Shown: piece after piece, positions 24,982-36,500 of the stretch
Layout: every line of letters starts with the position of its first letter
Position numbering within the stretch: the stretch's first letter is position 1
From: Flavobacterium limnosediminis JC2902
Lineage (GTDB): Bacteria > Bacteroidota > Bacteroidia > Flavobacteriales > Flavobacteriaceae
Length of the DNA: 44,428 nucleotides
Reading direction: 5' to 3'
NCBI RefSeq assembly: GCF_000498535.1
Contig: NZ_AVGG01000016.1
Span: forward strand, 1 to 44,428
Notes under the pieces: generated by a model
Told to the model about the DNA's origin: nothing
The model's input: the letters and a program-made list of their open reading frames with translations, nothing else
Database searches by the model: none
Position numbers and translations under genes: made by a program

Positions 24982-25431
24982 ATGGCAAGGAATTTAATAA
25001 TTATAACGGTGTTTTTCTATTGTTTTTTGGGGAATGCTCAAAAAATAAGTTTTGACTATGATATAGCTGGAAACCAGGTAAAAAGAGAATTGTGTTCAAG
25101 TTGTCCTTCAAAAAATGGAGACGAAAATATTATAGCCATTGAGAATTTGACTGAACAAGATTTGTTGAAATTTTTCCCTGAAGATGTTATTTCCTATTAT
25201 CCTAATCCGGTAAAAGAGGAGCTTTTTTTGAAATGGAATCTGATTGATGGTAAAAATGTAAATAGTATAGAGATATACTCACTCAATGGTCAATTGGTAA
25301 AAAAATATACCAATCTTGATGTATCCAATAAATTAAATATCCCCTTTGGTAATTATCGTGAAGGTGTCTATATGATACTTCTTCAGTATTCAAATGGGGA
25401 GCAGAAAGATATTAAAATCATTAAAAAATAA
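24982..25431 (+). CDS. Small T9SS type A sorting-domain protein preceding the Rhs toxin
   Basis: The product has 149 residues. A signal peptide (MARNLIIITVFFYCFLGNAQ) is followed directly by ISFDYDIAGNQVKRELCSSC, which reads like a single YD-repeat strand plus a Cys pair. The last 80 residues are a type A sorting domain (YYPNPVKEELFLKW, IEIYSLNGQLVKKY, GVYMILLQYSNG, IKIIKK). Type A domains direct passage through T9SS and cleavage or anchoring by PorU. The gene ends 11 nt before the Rhs gene, whose product lacks a sorting domain of its own. I infer that it may act as an export adaptor or carrier for the Rhs protein, which is not proven. Confidence 0.85.
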   Translation: MARNLIIITVFFYCFLGNAQKISFDYDIAGNQVKRELCSSCPSKNGDENIIAIENLTEQDLLKFFPEDVISYYPNPVKEELFLKWNLIDGKNVNSIEIYSLNGQLVKKYTNLDVSNKLNIPFGNYREGVYMILLQYSNGEQKDIKIIKK

Positions 25432-25442
25432 GAAAAGGAAAC

Positions 25443-28400
25443 ATGAAGAATATTTATTTGCTGGTATTACTTTTTATAAGCCTATTTGTTAACGCTCAAG
25501 TAAAAGATTTGGGAGGTACTCCTGTTAAAGGGATAATTCCAATAAAGAGAACTGATTTAAATTCGAATAAGACACTAAATAAAGCGCAAATTGAGCAAAA
25601 TCAACTGCTTGATCCAGGTGTTCCGACTGGTAACTCTACTGAAGTTGGTGTGACTCAAGGACAACTTTCGGTCTCATTAACTGGAGGTGCTAATTATAGT
25701 ATTCCTATTGCAGTACCGCCGGGAATTGCTGGAGCCGAGCCTCAAATTGGGTTAGCATATAATAGCCAAGGAGGAAATGGTTTAGCAGGATTTGGCTGGA
25801 ATATAACAGGTCTTTCGGTTATTACTAGAGTTCCTTCTACAAAATATCACGATAATGCTATTGATGCAGTTGACTTTGATAATTTAGATCGCTATGCGTT
25901 AGATGGTCAACGGTTAATGATGGCTAGAATAGGGGAAATATATGGAGCTAATCTAACAGTTTACGAAACCGAGAACTTTTCAAATTTAAAAATAACATCT
26001 AATGGAGTTTCTCCGTATGGAGCGAATTTTGGGCCAGAATCTTTTGTTGTAGAATATCCGGATGGTTCAAAAGCTTATTATGGCATCACTACTAATTCTC
26101 GGTCTAAAACAGAATGGGCAATCACTTACTGGGAAAATCTTCAGGGAGTAAGAATTAGTTATGTTTATAATAATTCAAATAATACTCTAAGTATTAGTAA
26201 AGTTTTATATGGCGCATTAGGTGCATCAACCCACATAAATGAGGTTCAGTTCGTCTATAATTCTAGGGAACGTGCTGAAGAATCATTTGTAGGAGGAGAA
26301 AGCTTTATAATGAATTCCATATTAAAAGAAATAAAAGTTGTAGGTAACGGTGTTGGTTTTAGAAATTATTTATTAGGACACAATGCAACAACCTTAGGCT
26401 ATGAACGCCTAATTAATGTAACTGAAAAAAGTGGTGATAATACTAAAAGTTTAAATCCAACAGTATTTACTTATGAGGATTCCGAGGGAAGTAATACTTT
26501 TTTTAGTTTAAATACTACATCAGTTGGAATGTCAAATGTCAGAAACACTAATGCAGCAAATATTAATGGTGATTTTGATGGAGATGGTAAGATAGACATG
26601 ATACTTTACCCAATAAGTAGTCCTTATGGGGATTGGATTAATCCTGACGCAAAGAAAAAGTATTGGTTGTATACTGACATAAATGGTGATGCCCCTAATA
26701 TTGCTTATGAGCACCCTGTAGGGACTTTTGATGAAATTTTTCCTGTTTCTTGGATAACGGGAAGTGCTTCATTTGGGTATAAATTATCTCATACCCAAGG
26801 ATGGAATGTTGTGAAATTAAATGGAAATGTAACAACTTTTACAACTTACTCAGCTGGAGGGGTTATGAATCCGATTAATTTGCAAGATCAAAAATCATAT
26901 CAATTCCCAAAATTTACTTATGGTTATTGGAGAGTGTCATGCGGGTTGAGAAATTCGAGCAGTAATAAGACGGAGGACCCGATTGATCCAACCGATCCTG
27001 TTTGGGTTGAGGTAGTTAAAGATTTTCCAAAAATATACTTGAATGGTGATTTTAATGGTGATGCTATAACAGATTTAGTTGTTGTCGAGGGACCAGTTTC
27101 ATATGAAGTGACTCAAAACTGTAATACATTTACAGCCACCCATACTAGTGGGACAGCATATTTTGTTGATTTAGATAAAAGGTTAAGCAGTAATTATGTG
27201 AATTATGCGGGTGGATTAAGCACTACTGTTAATAGTAAATTTTTTGTATGTGACGTTAATGGAGATGGTAAATCGGATATTCTAGTAATTAATCAAGGAG
27301 TTGTACACGTCTATACAATGAACGACGCTAAGCAATTAGTTTTGCTTTTTTCCAAAAATGATAGCGGGATAAAAACGGACAAGCAAATTCTAATAGGTGA
27401 TTATAATGGTGATGGAAAGTCAGATTTTGTTGTTCCTCAAGAACTTGATGTAGATAATTGGAGTTTTTATTTCTCAAATGGGATTAGTTCTTTTACTGTA
27501 AAAACAACTGGTATTGGTTTACCATACTTTGCCCCAATATGTGACAATACAGTTAAGAATACTGAGATTTATCATATGGCAAATGATTTCAATGGCGATG
27601 GTAAAACGGATATTTTTCAATTTGCAAATTCAGTCCAACCGGACTCCCAATGCCATACAAATCATGATGGTGACCCATTCTTTTCAGTATTCAGATTGGC
27701 TGAAAATAAAATATCAGGAATAAATCAGATAGCGTTTAATGTTAGGGTTGAAGGAGGGATACATGATTTATATTCAGGTGATATAAGTGTTTATGGAATA
27801 AGAAGATTTCCCGTTTTGTCACTGTTAGATTATAAAAATCAAAACAACAATTTAGAGTTTTCGTTAATTATTGTTGATAAAATTCACACATTTACTTATA
27901 ATAAGGATAATAAAAAAGATACAAGACTAAAAGAGATAACTTTAGGCAACGGTGTCAAAGAAGGTATAACTTATAGTCCTTTAGAACCGGAAGCAAATTC
28001 TTTTTCAGCCACCTATAATGATAGTCGTGGGACTGAAAATTATCCAAACGTGGATATTGTTGTTGCTCCTACATTCCAAGTAGTTTCAAAAATTGAAAAC
28101 AGGAGTCAAACAGATTATAAAAAGCAAGAGTTTAGATATTTTGGAGCTGTTTCTAATGTTGAAGGACTGGGATTTTTAGGTTTCCGTTGTTCGTCTAAAA
28201 CTAATTGGTTTAATGATGCTTTTGCTCCAATTTCTAGTTTAACTAAATTCGATATAACCAAGAGAGGTGCAATTAGTGAAAGTTATACATTTAAAGGAGA
28301 TTATATTCTTTCTTCTAACTTTAATACAAATTCATTTATAAGCAAATCCGTATTTTCATATGATGGCGCTTTATTACAAAATTATGTTTATAAGATTAAA

Positions 28401-31400
28401 AATACGTCCTCAGTAATATATAACGGATTAGAAGGCACATCGAAAGAGAGCGTAACAACAAGTTATGATAATTATAATAATCCTTTATCTAATACTGTCT
28501 ACACAAAACTAGGAACGAATATTCAAAAAACTGACATAACATCAATTGTATATTTTAATGATTTAGGAACTCCCTATATAATTGGCCGTCCAACTAAAAA
28601 GAACACGACTAGTTATGGTGTTAATGGTGTAAATCAAATGGATGCAGAAGAGATTTATTCGTATACTAATAGTTTACTTACTCGAGTTAAGAGAAAAGGC
28701 CATAATACTGATTACATTATAGAAGATAATGAGTATGATAATTTTGGAAACATCAAAAAGAAAACAATTTCGGCTAGTGGATTGACACCGAGAATTACTT
28801 CCTATGTTTACGATCCTTCAGGGCGTTTTTTAACAAAAGCTGTTGATATAGAATCGTTAGCAACGGATTATACGTATGATTTTAATAACGGATTATTAAA
28901 AACGGAAACTAAACCGGGAAACATAACTACAACCTATAATTATGATGTTTGGGGTAAAAAGAAAGAAATAAAGGATTATTTGAGTAAAAAGGTAACTATA
29001 GACTATAGTGTGTCTTCATCTGGCTACTCGTACATAACAACCACGGGTGAGGATAATAGTTATCAAAAATCTGAATATGACGATTTAGGACGATTAATAA
29101 AGGATTCTGAAAAAAATATTGATGATACTCATAGTACGGTAAATACTCAATACGATATTTACAATAGAAAAATATCTGTGAGTACGCCTTATAATGGTTT
29201 GTCGGGTAATCCTACAAGTTATACTACCTCGTCATTTGATGAATATGGGAGGCTTAGTCAAACTGTAGAGCATACAGGAAAAATAACTAATATTGACTAT
29301 GACGGCTTAACCACAACTGTAAGTGATGGTATAAAGACGGAAATAATCGTTAAAGATGCAGTTGGTAATGTTGTTTCCAAAACGGATAATGGTGGAACTA
29401 TCACGTATCAATATTATATAAATGGTAATTTAAAGCAATCATATTATAATGGAACCACCATTGATATAGAGCAGGATGGTTGGGGTAGGAAAAAGAAATT
29501 GACAGATCCTGCTGCCGGTGTGTATGACTATGAGTACAATATTCTCGGAGAACTTACAAAAGAAATTACTCCCAATGGTACTACATATTATAATTTGGAT
29601 CGCTATGGCAGACTAGAAAGTAAATCAATTCAGGGAGTTAACACTAATTACAACATTTTTTATGCATATGTTAACGGGTTATTGGTTATGGAAGATGGGA
29701 CTGATAATAATTATGGATTGCCATTTACTTTAGAATACTTTTATGATAGTTATAATAGATTAATTACTAAATACGAATCCAACGATAAATCATTTTTTGA
29801 AGTTCATTATGAGTATGATGCATTCGGAAGAGTTTTAACAGAAAAATTTATTGCAAATAATTTACAAGGCGGACAGTCTTCTACTAAAAAAATAAGAAAC
29901 ACTTATAAAAATGGTCATCATTGGCAGATATTAGACGATGTAACTAGCCAGATGTTATGGCAAACTAACAGCGTTAATTCACGAGGTCAATTAACGGGGG
30001 CGTCTTACGGCAATGGGATTGCAATAACAAATAGTTATGACCAATACGGTTTTCCTACCCAATTAAAACATGATAAAATAGGGACTCCTTCTGTTAACAT
30101 AATGACGCTAAATACTGTTTTTGAACCATTGAGGGGTAATTTGACTAGTCGTTCCAGTAACTTGTTTAATTTGAATGAAACTTTCGAATATGACAATTTG
30201 GATAGATTAGTTAAATGGAGTATTCCTTCTGTTGTTACAGATAATAACGCTTTTGTTTCAGGTGTAGACGGATTTGTGGCAATAGCCCCTTCTACGGTTT
30301 CTAATTTCAGCGGGCAGCTTAAAGTGGCAGCGACAGGAATTGCAGGAACTAAAAAAGCAATTGTTCCCCAAGCAATAGAAGGAGAGAAAATATCAGTAAG
30401 TTTATATGTTGGTATTGGGAATACACCTAATATAAGAGTTGATATTATTGAAACAAACAGTGTAACGGGTGCTACTCAATTATTTAATAAGCTGATGATA
30501 AACAGAAATGGTACGAGAACATTTGACCACACTGTTTCTCAAAATTCTAGTATTGAAATTGAAATTAACGAATCATTCGTTGAGGTAGAAGATACAACAT
30601 CATCCTATTTTTATGTTGATAATTTTGTGGTTACCAAATATCCTTTAGAAAAACAAGATTATGATGATAGGGGAAGAATAACGGCAAATAATTTAGGAAC
30701 TTATAATTATAACAAAACTAATAGCACAGGTCTTCCAATACATTATCAAAATAGTTCGATAAATCCAACGCCTGATGCTTTGGCTTATTATACAGCTAAA
30801 CCGTTACAAACTGTTACATATAATGTTTTTAAAGCTCCGGTTAAAATTGAACAACCGGGTATAGATATTATTAACTTTTGGTATAATGCAGCAAGTGGAA
30901 GAAGTAGTATGTTCTATGGGGGATTGCAAAGCAATATGCTCGCTCGTCCATTACGTAAGCATTACTCTGCAGATGGTTCTATGGAGATAAAACATAATAC
31001 ACAAACTGGAGCTGTAGAATTTATTACCTACATCGGGGGGGATGGGTACAGTGCACCTGTTGTATTTAAAAATAATGGAACAACACAAGAATATCTATAT
31101 TTGCACCGGGATTACCAAGGTACGATAGTTGCGATTACCAATCAGACAGGGAATATTGTTGAAAAACGTCATTTTAATGCTTGGGGAGCTATAGTAAAGG
31201 TTCAAGATGGTGCTGGCAATAATTTAACAGGATTAACCGTTTTAGATAGAGGTTATACCGGTCATGAACATGTGCAAAGTGTTGGATTGATTCACATGAA
31301 CGGTCGTTTGTACGATCCTAAATTGCATAGGTTCCTACAGCCTGATAACTATGTTCAGGATCCATATAATACTCAAAATTTCAATCGTTATGGGTATGTA

Positions 31401-32339
31401 ATGAATAATCCGACTAAGTTCACCGATCCAAGTGGTGAATATTTTGGATTAGATGATGCTATAGCGGCTGTCGTAGGGGGGGTAATTAATTTAGGGGTAA
31501 ATATATACCAAGGTAATATTCATAATTTTGGTCAAGGTCTTGCTGCTTTTGGGGCAGGTGCGGCTGCAGGTTGGTTAGCTCTGTATCCTGAATTTGGCGG
31601 CTGGGCAGCTGGAGGTGCGATAGTAGGAGCTACTAATAGCTGGTTATCAGGGGGCGATCCGATTGAAGGTGCGGTTATGGGAGGTATTTCAAGCGTCGTT
31701 GGAGGCTATGCGGGTAAATATGCGGCTGGAGCTTTGGGGGGTGTGGTTGTTAATGGGATAAAAGTGACAAGTCCACTTTTGCAGGGAACCATAGTAGGTT
31801 CATTAGTTGGAGCATTTACAAGTGGAGTGACTGGATTTAGTATGGCATTAGCTTCTGGAGCAAGTTTTGACAATGCTATAGGAGTTGGTATTGATGGAAT
31901 GAGATTAGGTTTCGTTACAGGAGGAATTGCAGGTGCCGCTGGGGCATATTCTGCTGCAAAAAAAGGAGGTTATAATCTTTTTACAGGAAAAGCTAAAGCA
32001 GGAGAAGTTCTAATTGGAGGGCCTCAAAGCAAAGTTGATCAGGTTGCTTCCAAAATGCAAGTAGAAACAATTAATAGTAATAAAATTTCTAATTGGCCAA
32101 AAGATTTATTTCCATATCAAGGGAGAGATCTTATAAATCCTGCAGCTCTTGAATTTAATCAAAATTGGATTAATGATGTTATTAAGTCTAATTATAGGAT
32201 TTATGATCTAGGAAGAAATGGCTATAGCCCATTTTATAATGGAATTGAAATAAATACTATCAATACTATGAATTATCAAAATGTTTATCAAACAAGAACA
32301 TTTTTTAATAATAACGTGATAATAAATTATCGATTTTAA
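25443..32339 (+). CDS. Rhs/YD-repeat polymorphic toxin with SpvB-like N-terminus
   Basis: The product has 2298 residues. A signal peptide (MKNIYLLVLLFISLFVNAQ) is followed by an SpvB/TcaC-like region (about 75-190, YSIPIAVPPGIAGAEPQIGLAYNSQ). Calcium-binding FG-GAP repeats come next (about 375-720; GDFDGDGKIDM, CDVNGDGKSDI, GDYNGDGKSDF, NDFNGDGKTDI). Long YD repeats run to the Rhs core hallmark, which ends at D1995-P-S-G1998 (RFLQPDNY, NFNRYGYVMNNPTKFTDPSG). After it come a Gly/Ala-rich hydrophobic stretch (about 2005-2190) and a C-terminal segment of about 100 residues (DLINPAALEFNQNWINDVI, YDLGRNGYSPFYNGIEI). In this family the shell encloses a variable C-terminal toxin. That toxin is not one I recognise. 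A small gene overlapping the stop is the expected immunity partner. Confidence 0.9.
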   Translation: MKNIYLLVLLFISLFVNAQVKDLGGTPVKGIIPIKRTDLNSNKTLNKAQIEQNQLLDPGVPTGNSTEVGVTQGQLSVSLTGGANYSIPIAVPPGIAGAEPQIGLAYNSQGGNGLAGFGWNITGLSVITRVPSTKYHDNAIDAVDFDNLDRYALDGQRLMMARIGEIYGANLTVYETENFSNLKITSNGVSPYGANFGPESFVVEYPDGSKAYYGITTNSRSKTEWAITYWENLQGVRISYVYNNSNNTLSISKVLYGALGASTHINEVQFVYNSRERAEESFVGGESFIMNSILKEIKVVGNGVGFRNYLLGHNATTLGYERLINVTEKSGDNTKSLNPTVFTYEDSEGSNTFFSLNTTSVGMSNVRNTNAANINGDFDGDGKIDMILYPISSPYGDWINPDAKKKYWLYTDINGDAPNIAYEHPVGTFDEIFPVSWITGSASFGYKLSHTQGWNVVKLNGNVTTFTTYSAGGVMNPINLQDQKSYQFPKFTYGYWRVSCGLRNSSSNKTEDPIDPTDPVWVEVVKDFPKIYLNGDFNGDAITDLVVVEGPVSYEVTQNCNTFTATHTSGTAYFVDLDKRLSSNYVNYAGGLSTTVNSKFFVCDVNGDGKSDILVINQGVVHVYTMNDAKQLVLLFSKNDSGIKTDKQILIGDYNGDGKSDFVVPQELDVDNWSFYFSNGISSFTVKTTGIGLPYFAPICDNTVKNTEIYHMANDFNGDGKTDIFQFANSVQPDSQCHTNHDGDPFFSVFRLAENKISGINQIAFNVRVEGGIHDLYSGDISVYGIRRFPVLSLLDYKNQNNNLEFSLIIVDKIHTFTYNKDNKKDTRLKEITLGNGVKEGITYSPLEPEANSFSATYNDSRGTENYPNVDIVVAPTFQVVSKIENRSQTDYKKQEFRYFGAVSNVEGLGFLGFRCSSKTNWFNDAFAPISSLTKFDITKRGAISESYTFKGDYILSSNFNTNSFISKSVFSYDGALLQNYVYKIKNTSSVIYNGLEGTSKESVTTSYDNYNNPLSNTVYTKLGTNIQKTDITSIVYFNDLGTPYIIGRPTKKNTTSYGVNGVNQMDAEEIYSYTNSLLTRVKRKGHNTDYIIEDNEYDNFGNIKKKTISASGLTPRITSYVYDPSGRFLTKAVDIESLATDYTYDFNNGLLKTETKPGNITTTYNYDVWGKKKEIKDYLSKKVTIDYSVSSSGYSYITTTGEDNSYQKSEYDDLGRLIKDSEKNIDDTHSTVNTQYDIYNRKISVSTPYNGLSGNPTSYTTSSFDEYGRLSQTVEHTGKITNIDYDGLTTTVSDGIKTEIIVKDAVGNVVSKTDNGGTITYQYYINGNLKQSYYNGTTIDIEQDGWGRKKKLTDPAAGVYDYEYNILGELTKEITPNGTTYYNLDRYGRLESKSIQGVNTNYNIFYAYVNGLLVMEDGTDNNYGLPFTLEYFYDSYNRLITKYESNDKSFFEVHYEYDAFGRVLTEKFIANNLQGGQSSTKKIRNTYKNGHHWQILDDVTSQMLWQTNSVNSRGQLTGASYGNGIAITNSYDQYGFPTQLKHDKIGTPSVNIMTLNTVFEPLRGNLTSRSSNLFNLNETFEYDNLDRLVKWSIPSVVTDNNAFVSGVDGFVAIAPSTVSNFSGQLKVAATGIAGTKKAIVPQAIEGEKISVSLYVGIGNTPNIRVDIIETNSVTGATQLFNKLMINRNGTRTFDHTVSQNSSIEIEINESFVEVEDTTSSYFYVDNFVVTKYPLEKQDYDDRGRITANNLGTYNYNKTNSTGLPIHYQNSSINPTPDALAYYTAKPLQTVTYNVFKAPVKIEQPGIDIINFWYNAASGRSSMFYGGLQSNMLARPLRKHYSADGSMEIKHNTQTGAVEFITYIGGDGYSAPVVFKNNGTTQEYLYLHRDYQGTIVAITNQTGNIVEKRHFNAWGAIVKVQDGAGNNLTGLTVLDRGYTGHEHVQSVGLIHMNGRLYDPKLHRFLQPDNYVQDPYNTQNFNRYGYVMNNPTKFTDPSGEYFGLDDAIAAVVGGVINLGVNIYQGNIHNFGQGLAAFGAGAAAGWLALYPEFGGWAAGGAIVGATNSWLSGGDPIEGAVMGGISSVVGGYAGKYAAGALGGVVVNGIKVTSPLLQGTIVGSLVGAFTSGVTGFSMALASGASFDNAIGVGIDGMRLGFVTGGIAGAAGAYSAAKKGGYNLFTGKAKAGEVLIGGPQSKVDQVASKMQVETINSNKISNWPKDLFPYQGRDLINPAALEFNQNWINDVIKSNYRIYDLGRNGYSPFYNGIEINTINTMNYQNVYQTRTFFNNNVIINYRF

Positions 32340-32707
32340 TGAATTTAAATTGGGCTGAAAAATATCTTATTATTTTGTTAAGGGAAACATACCATTTTTT
32401 TTCCATACATGGATATCATATTTCTAATATCGAATATGATGGTTACAGTAGGGATGGTTTATTTGTTATGTATGAAAACTATTTAAAAAAAAATAAAATT
32501 TTTATTAAGTATACACCAGGATTTGATTTCTTAGTAATAAAAGAAGGGGGGCTTATGCGTAAACAAACTACCATTAGTGTGAGTGAGATTTTAGAGTTGA
32601 GTACATTAAATCAAATAAATGATGGTACACAAAATGAATTCGAAGTTTTTAAACAACAAGTAAGTTTGTGTGTGAAATATTTAAAAGAAAACTCTAAATT
32701 AATTTAA
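32339..32707 (+). CDS. Candidate immunity protein for the Rhs toxin
   Basis: The product has 122 residues. Its ATG shares the A of the Rhs stop codon (TAATG), so translation is coupled. The protein is cytoplasmic in appearance, with a helical N-terminus (NWAEKYLIILLRETYHFFSIHGY), a beta-rich centre and a final helix (EFEVFKQQVSLCVKYLKENSKL). It matches no immunity family I know. Position, size and coupling to the toxin C-terminus are the basis for the call. Confidence 0.7.
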   Translation: MNLNWAEKYLIILLRETYHFFSIHGYHISNIEYDGYSRDGLFVMYENYLKKNKIFIKYTPGFDFLVIKEGGLMRKQTTISVSEILELSTLNQINDGTQNEFEVFKQQVSLCVKYLKENSKLI

Positions 32708-32711
32708 AAGT

Positions 32712-33506
32712 ATGCTAAAAAAACTAATTTACTTATTGCCCTTTGCTTTTCTAGCCTGTGACTCAGACAGTGATAACAGTACTGAAAACCAAAGCCAAAA
32801 TAATTTTATTGTTGAGTTGGTGCCCTCAGTTACACAAACCAATGTGGATGAAGAATTCACGGTAACCGTTAATGCAGAAGAAACCATTAAAGCCATGTGG
32901 GTTTCATTGGATCATTTTGCAACCGGTGGTTATTCTATCAGAAATTTTGGTTCGTCCTATGTGTTGCATTTTAATTTTGACACATTAGGAGAAAAAACTA
33001 TTTATGTAAGATGTCAAAATGCCGCAAATCAGGTTTCGGAAAGGCAAATAGCTATCAATGTTAATCGTGGTAATGCGGTTAAAATTACTGGTGTCCAAGT
33101 TGTATCGTTTAACAACATCAATGGGACATGGGATCCGGAGTATCCAATATCCAACCCAAATCATCTGGCGGATGTTTTCTTTGGGTTTAATAAATCAAAA
33201 TTGAATAGTTCTTTGGAAGAGGGGTATTGGCCACGATTATGGTACAAATCGTCAGTAAAAGAAAATCAAGGGGATCTAACGTGGAATATAAGTAGTGCAG
33301 GCTTATATGTTGATCCTTTAAAAACAATTCAAATAGGTGTTATCGATCAGGACGAACCGCCATTAGGGCAAAATCTGCTAAATAGTATTCAGGATACAAA
33401 AAGTTTTTCATTATCAGCTTACACAACTACAAAGCCAACTACAATTGCTTATTCTTATCCTGAAATAAATCTAGAATTTATTTTGCAAGTGGAATGGCCT
33501 AATTAA
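32712..33506 (+). CDS. Surface lipoprotein of unknown function
   Basis: The product has 264 residues. The signal MLKKLIYLLPFAFLAC is a lipobox with C16 as the lipidated residue. The acidic DSDSDN stretch after it resembles the export signal for lipoproteins that reach the cell surface in Bacteroidetes. Residues 30-120 look like an Ig/cadherin-type beta domain (FTVTVNAEETIKAMWVS, GEKTIYVRCQNAANQVSERQIAINV). The second half is beta-rich with no known motif. The gene starts 4 nt after the immunity candidate and lies 19 nt before a T9SS type B protein, so all are probably one transcript. A helper or attachment role is only a guess. Confidence 0.75.
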   Translation: MLKKLIYLLPFAFLACDSDSDNSTENQSQNNFIVELVPSVTQTNVDEEFTVTVNAEETIKAMWVSLDHFATGGYSIRNFGSSYVLHFNFDTLGEKTIYVRCQNAANQVSERQIAINVNRGNAVKITGVQVVSFNNINGTWDPEYPISNPNHLADVFFGFNKSKLNSSLEEGYWPRLWYKSSVKENQGDLTWNISSAGLYVDPLKTIQIGVIDQDEPPLGQNLLNSIQDTKSFSLSAYTTTKPTTIAYSYPEINLEFILQVEWPN

Positions 33507-33525
33507 TTTTTGGCAGCAAAATTTG

Positions 33526-36500
33526 ATGAAGTATTGGATTTACATAGTAGTAAGTATTTATTCATTAGCCTCGTTTGCACAAGGCGAGGCTAATAATTGG
33601 TATTTTGGTCAATTTGCAGGTTTAGATTTTAGTAGTGGTACTCCGGTTCCATTTACCAACGGTCAGTTAAATACTATTGAAGGTTGTGCAACACTTTCAA
33701 CTGCTGCGGGGCAATTACTGTTTTATACTGATGGAATAACTGTTTATAATCGTAACCATCAGGTGATGGTTAATGGTTCAGGTTTGTTGGGACATCCTTC
33801 ATCAGCACAATCGGCAACAATAGTTCCTAAGCCGGGTTCTTCCACTTTGTACTATATTTTTACAACCGATAACGAGCATGACCCTGACGGACTGAGATAC
33901 TCTATCGTTGATATGTCTTTAAATGGAGGTATGGGAGCTGTTACATCAAATAAAAATATATTGATTTATACGCCAACTATAGAAAGTTTTGCAATTACAA
34001 AGCATGCAAACGGGAATGATTTTTGGATAATATCGCATGGTTGGGAAAGTAATAGTTTTCATGCTTACTTATTAACTTCTTCTGGATTAAGCGCTACTCC
34101 TGTCACTTCTAATGTCGGTAATACGATCAGCGGTACTGGTTTTGTAGCAGCAGGGATTGCTAAAATTTCACCAAGTGGACGAAAATTGGCTTTGTCTAGT
34201 GTTTCCGATTTTGTTCAACTTTTTGATTTTAATAATGTAACAGGCGTTATTTCAAATGCCCGAACAGTAATTGAAGAGCCTTGGGAATTATACGGTGTAG
34301 AATTTTCACCAAATGAAGAAATTTTATACGTTACCAATGTTTTTAATAAAGTGTATCAATTCGACTTGAATGCTGCGGACATTCCAAGTTCTAAAATCAC
34401 ACTATATAATTCAAGCAGATTGCCTTCGGCGTTACAAATGGGGCCGGATGGAAAGATTTATGTAGCAGTTTATAATCAAAATAAACTGGGCGTTATTAAT
34501 AATCCCAATGTTTTGGGTTTGGGTTGTAATTTTCAAATTGATGCAATTGATTTGGGAGGAAGAATTAGTCAAGGTGGACTTCCTTCTTTTAGTCAATCGT
34601 TTTTCTTTAGTCCAGCAATTGTTGCAGACAATGCCTGTGTAGGGCAATCAACTACTTTTGAATTAAATACCAACCAAACCATTACAAGTGCTACATGGAA
34701 TTTCGGTGATGGTAATACATCAAACAACTTAAATGCAAGTCATGTGTATGCTTCTCCGGGTGTTTACACGGTATCAGTTGCTGCAGTGAGTTCTATTGGA
34801 ATTGGTACGCAAACAAGAGATATTGTTATCTCAGCTGTTCCCACTGCCACACAACCACAGGATATAAAAACATGTGATACGGATAATAACGGTTTTTATA
34901 ATTTCGATTTAACTAGCAGAAACAATGCTATTTTAAACGGGCAAAGCCCTTCGCAATATTCCATCAGATATTTTGCCAATGCAACAGACTATACTAATAA
35001 TATAGCCATTGCAACTCCTGCAAGTTATCCAAATGTGGCAGCTTATCAATCGCAAACAATAATTGCGGAAGTAAGTAATAATGCCAATGGAGATTGCAAG
35101 GCCACAACGAGTTTTGTAATTCAGGTATTTGAAACACCACTTCCTTCAACTGTAGTGTCATCAATACAAACCTGTGATAATACTTCTGTCGGAACCGATG
35201 TCGATGGTCGTGTGCTTTTTAATTTAACGCAGCGAGCAACGGCTATTTTGAATGGGCAGTCAGTAAGTGATTTTTCCTTAACTTATTACAAAGACAGTGC
35301 CTTAACACAGCAAATTACTACGCCAACAAGTTATGCCAATACGAATCCAACGGAAACGATTTGGGTTAAAATGACTAATATTCAAAATCCAGCTTGTTTC
35401 GCGGTTACCTCATTCGATATTGAAGTGTTTTCATTGCCTGTTGTAAATGCTGTAGTGACGTTAAAACAATGTGATGACAATCAGGATGGATTCAGTGCTT
35501 TCAATCTGGATGAAGCGATTACGCTTGCAGTAACGTCCACTAGTGGCCTGACATTTTCGTTTTTTGAATCATCTTCTGAAGCAAACAGCAACAGTAATCC
35601 AATTACCAATGTACCTGTTTATACCAACCAAATTGTAAACAACGATACGGTTTACATCAGAGTACAAAATGCAAATGGATGTCACAGAGTTACTCAATTG
35701 AATTTAGTGGTTTCCACAACACAAATTCCTGCAAACTTCCCACAAAGAATAGTTGCGGTTTGTGATGATATTGTTTCAGGAAGTAATACAGATGGCATTG
35801 CAACTTTCGATTTCAGCAATGTTGATGGGCAAATTCGAGCGTTATTTCCTGTTGGACAACAACTCGACATTACCTATTACAAAAATTTAGCAGATGCTTT
35901 AGCGGAACAAAATACGATTATCGACATTTCAAATTACACCAATATTGGGTATCCTAATTTGCAAAACATTTATGTCAGGGTAGACAGCCAGTTAAACAAC
36001 GAATGTTTAGGCTTAGGAGATCACATAACGTTGAATGTGGAAAGTATTCCGATTGTTCAGCCACAAGTGCTTGAACATTGTGATGACAATCAGGATGGTA
36101 TTTATGCTTTTGATACAACGAATTTGCAAAGCGCGTTGTTAAATGGATTAACAAACGTAACGGTAAGTTACACCGACCAAACCGGAAATCCGTTACCAAG
36201 CCCACTGCCGAATCCTTTTGCAACGAGCTCTCAAACGATAACTGTAACCGTCGCAAACAACACTGCAATGGCTTGCAATTATTCGTCAACCATTCGATTT
36301 ATTGTTGATGATTTACCGGAAGCATTTCAAATCCCGGTTACTTTAACAACCGTTTGTGACGATGAAACGGATCCCGCTATCCAAAACGGGAGTTATCCGT
36401 TCAATACAACCACATTCCAATCGACAATATTGGGAAGTCAAACCGGAATGACAGTTGCTTATTTCGACGGGAATAATAATCCGCTGCCAAGCCCACTTCC

